Source: an uncultured Oscillospiraceae bacterium (GTDB lineage: Bacteria; Bacillota; Clostridia; Oscillospirales; Oscillospiraceae). From it: 64,000 nt of DNA. Shown one piece after another: positions 58,806 through 64,000 of the stretch (positions within the stretch are counted from its first letter, which is position 1; the number at the start of each line of letters is the position of its first letter). A program made the translations under genes and the position numbers. Under the pieces are notes generated by a model. That model saw only the letters and a list, made by a program, of their open reading frames with translations. It was not told the DNA's origin and did no database searches. Location of the stretch: assembly GCA_947624385.1 (NCBI GenBank), contig CANQJZ010000006.1, positions 1-64,000 of the forward strand, written 5' to 3'.

Positions 58806-59468
58806 TTACGCAAGCGCCTTGGGCACGACGTTGTTCCGGGCCTTGAAAATGCTGCCCGCCGGGACCGTGCCCCGGACCGAGGAAAGGGGGTAGATGTTGC
58901 TGTCCCGGCCGATAACGGTCCCCGGATTGAGCACGCTGCCGCATCCTACCTCTACCCTGTCGCCCAGCATGGCCCCCACCTTTTTCCGGCCGGTGGGGAT
59001 GTCCTGCTTGCCGTTGTGGATGACGACCAGGGTCTTGTCGCTCTTCACGTTGGACGTGACGCTGCCCGCGCCCATGTGGGCCCTGTAGCCCAATATGGAA
59101 TCGCCCACGTAGTTATAATGGGGCACCTGGACGTTATCGAACAAGATCACGTTTTTCAGCTCCGTAGAGTTGCCCACCACGCAGTTGTCCCCCACCAGGG
59201 CATTCCCCCGGATGAACGCGCCGGGCCGGACCTCGGTGCCGTGGCCAATGATGCATGGCCCGGCGATATAGTTATTGGGGTAAATCTTGGCGTCCCTGGC
59301 GAGCCAGACGTCCTCCGCCGGGTGGTCGTATTCCGCCGGGGAGAGCGTCTTGCCCAAGGCCAGAATGAAGTCGCCGATGCCCGCCAGGGCCTCCCAGGGG
59401 TACTCGGTCGCCTCCAGCAGCGCCGCCGCGGCGGTGTGGGTCAGATCGAAAAGCTCGCAGGTTCTCAT
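58806..59468 (-). CDS. left-handed beta-helix acyl/nucleotidyltransferase-like protein
   Basis: 220 residues. Hexapeptide-repeat sequence from about residue 60: IYPNNYIAGPCIIGHGTEV, GAFIRGNALVGDNCVVGNST, GAGSVTSNVKSDKTLVVIHN, GAMLGDRVEVGCGSVLNPGT. This resembles the C-terminal acetyltransferase half of GlmU, without the pyrophosphorylase half. The ATG overlaps the glmM stop (ATGA) and has GGAGG upstream. With glmM next to it, a role in UDP-GlcNAc supply is likely, though the acceptor is not proven. Confidence 0.85.
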   Translation of the reverse strand: MRTCELFDLTHTAAAALLEATEYPWEALAGIGDFILALGKTLSPAEYDHPAEDVWLARDAKIYPNNYIAGPCIIGHGTEVRPGAFIRGNALVGDNCVVGNSTELKNVILFDNVQVPHYNYVGDSILGYRAHMGAGSVTSNVKSDKTLVVIHNGKQDIPTGRKKVGAMLGDRVEVGCGSVLNPGTVIGRDSNIYPLSSVRGTVPAGSIFKARNNVVPKALA

Positions 59469-60820
59469 TTGCGCACCTCCACCAAAAGGCCCTCCGCGTC
59501 CATGGCGGCGATGATGCGGTCCACGCTCTGCTCGCACAGCTCCGGGGTGGACGCCTCCGCCATCACCCGCAGCACCGGCTCCGTGCCGCTGGCCCGCAGG
59601 AGCACACGGCCCTCGTCGCCCAGGTCCGCCTCCACGGCGGACACTTCACGCCGCACGGCCTCATGGGCCAGGGCCAATTCTTTGTCCGTGACCACCACGT
59701 TTTTCAATACCTGGGGGTACATCTTCACCGGCGCGGCCAGGGCGGACAGGGGCAGGTTGGTCCCGATCATCACCCGCATGACCATGATGGCGGTGATGAG
59801 CCCGTCGCCGGAGCGGGCGTACTTGCGGAAGATGATGTGTCCGGACTGCTCGCCGCCGATCAGGTGGTTGTGGGCCTTCATGTTCTCGTAGACGTATCTA
59901 TCGCCAACGGCGGTTTTCTCATAGCCGATGCCGGCGGCGTCCAGGGCCTTGTATAGCCCCAGGTTCGACATGACCGTGGTCACCACCGTGTTGCTTGGCA
60001 GGTGACCACGGCTTTTCATGCTTTTCGCGCAGATGTACATGATCTTGTCGCCGTTGACCACGTCCCCCCGCTCGTCCACGGCCAGACACCGGTCCCCGTC
60101 CCCGTCAAAGGCAAAGCCGCAGTCGGCCCGGCTGTCCCGGACAAACTCGCGGAGCTGCTCGATGTGGGTGGAGCCGCAGCCCCGGTTGATGTTGGTGCCG
60201 TCGGGCCGGTCGTTTATCACCAGCACCTTGGCGCCTAAAGCGGTGAACACGGCCCGGGCGATCATCCAGGTGCTGCCGTTGGCGCAGTCCAGGGCGATGG
60301 TCCGGTTTTCAAAGGGGCAGTCCGCCAGGGCGGTCAAAGCCCCGATATAGCGGTTGCGGCCGGAGTAAAAGTCCACGGTGCAGCCGATCTGGTCCCGGGT
60401 GGCGTAGGGCAGCGCTTCGCTGGCCCCGTCCATGTACTTCTCGATGGCGTCCTGCAGCGCGTCGTCCATCTTCTCCCCCTCGCCGTTTAAGAGCTTGATG
60501 CCGTTGTCGTAATAGGGGTTGTGGCTGGCGGAGATCATCACGCCGCAGTCAAAGCCCTCGCTGCGGGTAATGTAGGAAACACATGGCGTGGTGGTCACGT
60601 GCAGAAGATAGGCGTCCGCGCCGGAGGACACGATGCCCGCCGCCAGGGCGCTTTCGTACATGTAGCTGCTGCGGCGGGTGTCCTTGCCGATCACGATCTT
60701 CGCCTTGTGCTCCCGGCCATAGTACCAGCCCAGATAGCGCCCGATCTGAAAGGCGTGTATCGGGTTTAAGTCCACGTTGGCCTCGCCGCGGAAGCCGTCG
60801 GTGCCGAAATATTTCCCCAT
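59465..60820 (-). CDS. glmM: phosphoglucosamine mutase
   Basis: Interconverts glucosamine 6-phosphate and glucosamine 1-phosphate for wall precursor synthesis. 451 residues: MGKYFGTDGFRGEANVDLNP, the phosphoserine loop MISASHNPYYDNG with Ser99, the metal loop FAFDGDGDRCLAVDERG near 240, the sugar loop GGEQSGHIIF, and the phosphate loop RASGTEPVLRVMAEA. GGGGGAG stands before the ATG. It is the first gene of the cluster with the beta-helix protein and the TauE-like exporter. Confidence 0.96.
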   Translation of the reverse strand: MGKYFGTDGFRGEANVDLNPIHAFQIGRYLGWYYGREHKAKIVIGKDTRRSSYMYESALAAGIVSSGADAYLLHVTTTPCVSYITRSEGFDCGVMISASHNPYYDNGIKLLNGEGEKMDDALQDAIEKYMDGASEALPYATRDQIGCTVDFYSGRNRYIGALTALADCPFENRTIALDCANGSTWMIARAVFTALGAKVLVINDRPDGTNINRGCGSTHIEQLREFVRDSRADCGFAFDGDGDRCLAVDERGDVVNGDKIMYICAKSMKSRGHLPSNTVVTTVMSNLGLYKALDAAGIGYEKTAVGDRYVYENMKAHNHLIGGEQSGHIIFRKYARSGDGLITAIMVMRVMIGTNLPLSALAAPVKMYPQVLKNVVVTDKELALAHEAVRREVSAVEADLGDEGRVLLRASGTEPVLRVMAEASTPELCEQSVDRIIAAMDAEGLLVEVRK

Positions 60821-60886
60821 ATCGTTCTCCCCCTATAGAGATTTGTGCCCGCTCATACTCCGGGCAAAGCGTGGCATACTATCGCC

Positions 60887-61567
60887 ATGCTAACTAAGAT
60901 CATATTCAACTCCATCGTCATATATGCCGTGCTCATTGTGTTCATGCGCCTGATGGGCAAGCGCCAGCTGGGCGAGCTGGAGCCGTCGGAGCTGATCGTC
61001 ACGATCTTGATCTCCGAGGTGTCCGCCACGCCGGTGGTCAACCCGGAAAAGTCCGTTTTGTGCGGCATCGTGCCCGCGGTGACGCTGTTCGCCATGGAGC
61101 TGGTGCTGAGCCTTTTCATGGCAAAGAGCGTGAAGTTCCGGGCGCTGCTGGCGGGCAAGCCCGCGCTGCTCATCGTCCACGGCCGGATAGACCAGAGCCA
61201 GATGCGCCGCAACCGGTTCACCCCGGACGAGCTGGCCGAGGCCCTGCGCAATCAGGGCGCGCTGGACCTGAACGAGGTGGAATACGCCATTTTGGAGACG
61301 GACGGAAAGCTGAACGTGGTCCTCTCCCCCGCCAGCCGTCCGGTCACCGCCGGACAGATGAACGTCCAGGCCCAGGATGCAGGGTACCCGCTCATCGTCA
61401 TCAACGAGGGCCGGGTGCTGACGGAGAATTTGAAAATTCTGGGAAAGGACGAAAAGTGGCTGGAAAAACATCTGCGCAGCCAAAAACTGTCCTCTCCCAG
61501 AGATGTGTATATGATGACGGTGGATATGGCCGGCGGCGTATTTTTGTCGCCAAAAGAGAAGCGTTAA
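60887..61567 (+). CDS. DUF421 domain-containing membrane protein (YetF-like)
   Basis: 226 residues: three N-terminal membrane helices ([20 protein letters not shown], then [20 protein letters not shown]) and the family motif [20 protein letters not shown], followed by a cytoplasmic domain of two small alpha/beta units ([40 protein letters not shown]). Relatives include YetF and YrbG-type proteins of unknown role. A TACTAT hexamer lies just four bases before the ATG, with no clear ribosome site. It converges with nrdR and the two genes overlap by four bases. Confidence 0.85.
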   Translation: MLTKIIFNSIVIYAVLIVFMRLMGKRQLGELEPSELIVTILISEVSATPVVNPEKSVLCGIVPAVTLFAMELVLSLFMAKSVKFRALLAGKPALLIVHGRIDQSQMRRNRFTPDELAEALRNQGALDLNEVEYAILETDGKLNVVLSPASRPVTAGQMNVQAQDAGYPLIVINEGRVLTENLKILGKDEKWLEKHLRSQKLSSPRDVYMMTVDMAGGVFLSPKEKR

Positions 61568-62040
61568 CCGTTCTCGGCCTCTTTCGTCTTGTCCCCCAGC
61601 AGCTTGGTGAGCTCCTCCATGAAGGTGTTGATGTCCTTGAACTGGCGGTAGACGCTGGCGAAGCGGACGTAGGATACCTCGTCCACGTTCTTCAGCTGCT
61701 CCATCACCATGTCGCCGATGACGGCGGTGGATATCTCCCGCTCCAGGGCGCTTTGCAGCTCCGTCTCGATGGAGTCGGCGATGGCCTCGATTTTCTCCAG
61801 AGGCACGGTCCGCTTCTCACACGCCCGAACCATGGAGTTTATCAGCTTGACTTTATCGAAGGTCTGGCGGCTGCCGTCCCGCTTCACCACCACCAGGGGC
61901 ATGCGCTCCACCTTCTCATACGTCGTGAACCTCTTGCCGCACATCAGGCACTCACGCCGGCGGCGGATGGTGCTGCCCTCGTCGGCGGGTCGGGAATCAA
62001 TGACCTTGCTCTCGGCGTAACCGCAATAGGGACATTTCAT
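61564..62040 (-). CDS. nrdR: transcriptional repressor NrdR
   Basis: 158 residues. The zinc ribbon has C3, C6, C31 and C34 ([38 protein letters not shown]), and an ATP-cone domain follows ([20 protein letters not shown]). It represses ribonucleotide reductase genes in response to dATP/ATP. The ATG at 62040 has GGGAGGA upstream; five further codons are open before it. A TATAAT at 62082-62087 (minus strand) is the probable -10 box. Confidence 0.96.
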   Translation of the reverse strand: MKCPYCGYAESKVIDSRPADEGSTIRRRRECLMCGKRFTTYEKVERMPLVVVKRDGSRQTFDKVKLINSMVRACEKRTVPLEKIEAIADSIETELQSALEREISTAVIGDMVMEQLKNVDEVSYVRFASVYRQFKDINTFMEELTKLLGDKTKEAENG

Positions 62041-62151
62041 TGTCGTTCCTCCCAAATCTCCGCGTATGCGGAATTTACATAATTATAGCACACCTTTCCC
62101 CAAATTACCACTATAATTTGTGTTTTTTGTGTTGGAATAGACATAATAACG

Positions 62152-62182
62152 CCGGTCCCACCCTGTGAGGGGACCGGTATTT
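62152..62182 (+). other. stem-loop between nrdR and a small membrane protein gene
   Basis: CCGGTCCC pairs with GGGACCGG around a 10-base loop, then TATTTCC. A weak terminator at best. Confidence 0.4.
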
Positions 62183-62196
62183 CCAACATCTGTGGC

Positions 62197-62225
62197 TTGC
62201 GGGGCGGGGCGAAACGCGCTATGAT
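62197..62225 (+). promoter_or_regulatory. promoter directly abutting a start codon
   Basis: TTGCGG, 17 bases, TATGAT, then six bases and the ATG at 62232. Transcription would begin at or near the A of the start codon, giving a leaderless mRNA. Confidence 0.45.
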
Positions 62226-62231
62226 GGCGGC

Positions 62232-62480
62232 ATGAAACGGTTTTTACATAGCTTTGCGAAAATAACCCCGGCGGGGCTTTGGGCGGTGCGGGTGATACTG
62301 GCGCTGTGCTGCGCCATGGTTTTCGCCGGGTTCGCCCTGTGCCTTTTCGCGGGTGAGCCCTGCGTGGGCAACTTCCGGGCCTACCGGCTGGCCCGGGCGC
62401 TGGCGGAGACGCCGGCGGGAGTGCTGCTGGTGGCGGGCATCGGGCTTATGATCGTGGAGGACCCGGCAGAGAAGCGATGA
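62232..62480 (+). CDS. small two-helix membrane protein
   Basis: 82 residues with two hydrophobic helices (AVRVILALCCAMVFAGFALC and ALAETPAGVLLVAGIGLMIV), a basic N-terminus and a charged end EDPAEKR. No family recognised. Its last 35 bases overlap the convergent RNase M5-like gene. There is no Shine-Dalgarno sequence; a promoter places the transcript start at the ATG. Moderate support as a real gene because the frame is clean and membrane-like in a GC-rich region where chance frames are common. Confidence 0.5.
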   Translation: MKRFLHSFAKITPAGLWAVRVILALCCAMVFAGFALCLFAGEPCVGNFRAYRLARALAETPAGVLLVAGIGLMIVEDPAEKR

Positions 62481-63051
62481 GCGCCGCCAATTCCTCCCGG
62501 GTAACAAGCACGTTCAGCACGTCCAGAAGGCCGTTGGTGGCGAGCTTTTCGGGCAGGTCCAGGGCCTTTTTCACGGCGGCGCGCTTTTGGGCGCTGTCGG
62601 GCCGGCCCGTCAGGCCCAATTCATAAAGCTCCGCCTTTGTCATGGGCGGGGCCGTCTCTTTGTCCGCCTCGCCCAAAATCGTAACGCCGGCGCGGCGCAG
62701 GGCCGCTTCCAGCACGTCGGGGCCCATGCCCTCCACGCCCAGCTTCCCCTCTTTGGAGGGGCTTTTTTTGCGCCGCTCTTTACCGGGTACGTCCGGGACG
62801 TAGGCGTGCTTGACAAACGCCGGGTCGATGGCGCTTTTTAAAAAGCCGCGGATGAGAAAGCCGCCGCCGTCGCTGTCCGTCAGGACCACAAGGCCCCGGG
62901 CCCGGGCCAGACGGCGCAGCAGCGCCAGCTTTTCCCTGTCGGAAAAAATGCCGAACCCGGCGGTGTCCACGATCACCGTATCCGCCACGTTGGCGAGAGC
63001 CGCCTTGTCGTACCGGCCCTCCACCACGATCGCCTCTTGTATGCGTATCAT
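62446..63051 (-). CDS. TOPRIM protein, RNase M5-like with DUF4093 C-terminus
   Basis: 201 residues. The TOPRIM domain is seen in EAIVVEGRYDKAALANVADT with the catalytic Glu, and LVVLTDSDGGGFLIRGFLKS with the DSD-type acidic cluster; this is the layout of RNase M5, which matures 5S rRNA. The C-terminal half (about 110-201) fits the DUF4093 extension of Clostridia. The ATG at 63051 overlaps the holA stop (ATGA); the earlier frame is a shadow of holA. 5S maturation is inferred from the family. Confidence 0.85.
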   Translation of the reverse strand: MIRIQEAIVVEGRYDKAALANVADTVIVDTAGFGIFSDREKLALLRRLARARGLVVLTDSDGGGFLIRGFLKSAIDPAFVKHAYVPDVPGKERRKKSPSKEGKLGVEGMGPDVLEAALRRAGVTILGEADKETAPPMTKAELYELGLTGRPDSAQKRAAVKKALDLPEKLATNGLLDVLNVLVTREELAALIASLPGPPRS

Positions 63052-64000
63052 ACCCGGTCCAGCGCCAGGCGCGCCAGAAGCTCCTTCATCAGCGCCTCCG
63101 GCTCGCCGCCGGTGTCCTTCATGGCGTAGTCGCACCGGACGCACAGGTCCACGGCCCGGGCCAGCCGCGCCGCCGGGAACTTTTTGCACGCCCGCTGCAA
63201 AAGCTGCAGGGGGTAGCTCCGGCCGGAAAGCTCCGGCACACAGGCGGTGATGTAGGCCGCGCCCTGGCCGCTGTCGGCCGCCACCCGGGCCACGTATAAG
63301 CGCCGGAACTGCTCGCTGACCATGGCAAGCTGCTTTTGGGGCGGCTCGTCCTTGTCCGCCAATAGATCCGCCAGAAGGCGGGCCGCCTTGTCATACTCCC
63401 CCGCGCCCAGGGCGTCCGTCAGGTTGAAGATGGTCGTCTCCGGGGCCTTTTTCGCCACCGCGTCGATGTCAGAACGGGCGACGGCCTTTTCTTTGGCGTA
63501 GCCCGCGATTTTGACGATCTCCGGGATGAGGGCGTTCATCCTGTCGCCGCAGACCCAGAGAAGGTAGCTGGCCGTATGGGGGTCGATGGTCTTGTCCAGG
63601 TCCTCCATGCGGCGGATGACCCAGCGGACCAGCGCCGCCTCGCCGGGGCTTGAAAAGCACAGGTCCGCCCCGGCCTTTTTCATGGCCTTCACCGCCCCCA
63701 GGCGGCTGTCCGGCGAATAACCGGGGGAGAAGACGAACGCCACCGTGGCCCAATCCGGCACGTCAAGCAAAAAGTCCTTCAGCGCCTCCGGGTCGTAGGC
63801 CGCCGTGCGGTTCACGTCAAAGTCCCGGACCTCGGTCAGGGTGTGTTCGCCCATGAAGGGCATGGCCTCCGCGCTCTCCAGCAGGGCGGCCATATCCAGA
63901 TTCGGCCCCTGCAGCCGGTGGTAGTTGAACGCCTCCGTGCCCTCGGGCAGACAGAGCTTTTTAAGCTCTGTGAGGAAACTGTCCCGCAGATAGTCCTCGT
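63048..64000 (-). CDS. holA: DNA polymerase III delta subunit, cut by the window end
   Basis: The clamp-loader subunit that opens the beta clamp. The visible 317 codons are open to the right edge; reading back from 64000 gives EDYLRDSFLTELKKLCLPEG and NYHRLQGPNLD before an internal Met at 63893, so the true start lies outside. Delta features are FMGEHTLTEVRDFD, VAFVFSPGYSPDSRLG, and the C-terminal helical domain with LLADKDEPPQKQLAMVSEQF and YITACVPELSGRSYPLQLLQ. Overlap with the RNase M5-like gene links them in one operon. Confidence 0.93.
   Translation of the reverse strand, partial: EDYLRDSFLTELKKLCLPEGTEAFNYHRLQGPNLDMAALLESAEAMPFMGEHTLTEVRDFDVNRTAAYDPEALKDFLLDVPDWATVAFVFSPGYSPDSRLGAVKAMKKAGADLCFSSPGEAALVRWVIRRMEDLDKTIDPHTASYLLWVCGDRMNALIPEIVKIAGYAKEKAVARSDIDAVAKKAPETTIFNLTDALGAGEYDKAARLLADLLADKDEPPQKQLAMVSEQFRRLYVARVAADSGQGAAYITACVPELSGRSYPLQLLQRACKKFPAARLARAVDLCVRCDYAMKDTGGEPEALMKELLARLALDRV

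Noticed and set aside
62108..62123. An NrdR-box-like site (ACACAAATTATAGTGG on the minus strand) before nrdR
   Set aside because: It matches only partly at the centre and at one end, and no second box at the usual spacing was found.

Overview
The window is GC-rich Gram-positive DNA. Rex, the YaaT-type protein RicT, DUF4364 and DUF4093 proteins, Cys-lipobox lipoproteins, a FeoA-FeoB fusion and the absence of any outer-membrane gene point to an anaerobic, probably gut-dwelling Clostridia member of the Oscillospiraceae type. That placement is inference from gene families; no rRNA or tRNA gene was seen.

Layout. 0-4.6 kb: last permease of a sugar ABC importer, a GH88 unsaturated glucuronyl hydrolase, a DUF2264 protein and a small anchored protein, i.e. 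the tail of a uronic-acid polysaccharide locus, followed by a truncated IS3-type remnant. 5-9.3 kb: housekeeping, holB-ricT facing rex-mnmE. 9.5-11.2 kb: an Amt ammonium channel fused to its P-II regulator, with a terminator-like hairpin in the leader. 11.5-18.4 kb: a run of surface proteins (TPR lipoprotein, SH3 protein, serpin lipoprotein) ending in a barnase-type ribonuclease lipoprotein that overlaps a barstar fused to a GNAT acetyltransferase; an ATP-grasp enzyme lies on the other strand. 18.5-21.9 kb: FeoAB and a sugar nucleotidyltransferase. 22-25 kb: a BlaI/BlaR1-type repressor and sensor protease with a twin operator. 25-31 kb: a DUF4364 regulator, a conserved clostridial protein, and a hybrid histidine kinase overlapping a solute-binding lipoprotein. 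31-41.5 kb: a 3402-residue repeat-built surface protein on the minus strand with a small membrane protein after it.

42-64 kb: a CmpB-type membrane protein, then an AraC regulator divergent from a sugar importer (binding protein, two permeases), a GH112 galactosyl-N-acetylhexosamine phosphorylase and an anaerobic sulfatase-maturating radical SAM enzyme. After a lipoprotein and a low-GC acetyltransferase gene lying between two copies of a repeat comes a minus-strand operon tctC-tctB-tctA-sulfatase-GntR regulator, with a hairpin-rich gap after tctC. The minus-strand cluster glmM, left-handed beta-helix protein and TauE-like exporter lies just upstream of it. The right end holds a DUF421 protein, nrdR, a small membrane protein, an RNase M5-like protein and the truncated holA.

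How the parts may work together: the GH112 importer locus suits uptake and phosphorolysis of galacto-N-biose or lacto-N-biose from host glycans. The maturase could activate the Cys-type sulfatase, whose lack of a signal peptide and position behind a tripartite carboxylate transporter suggest intracellular desulfation of an imported sulfated acid. The barnase/barstar-GNAT pair looks like a surface toxin with a bifunctional immunity protein and is the most unusual gene pair seen here.
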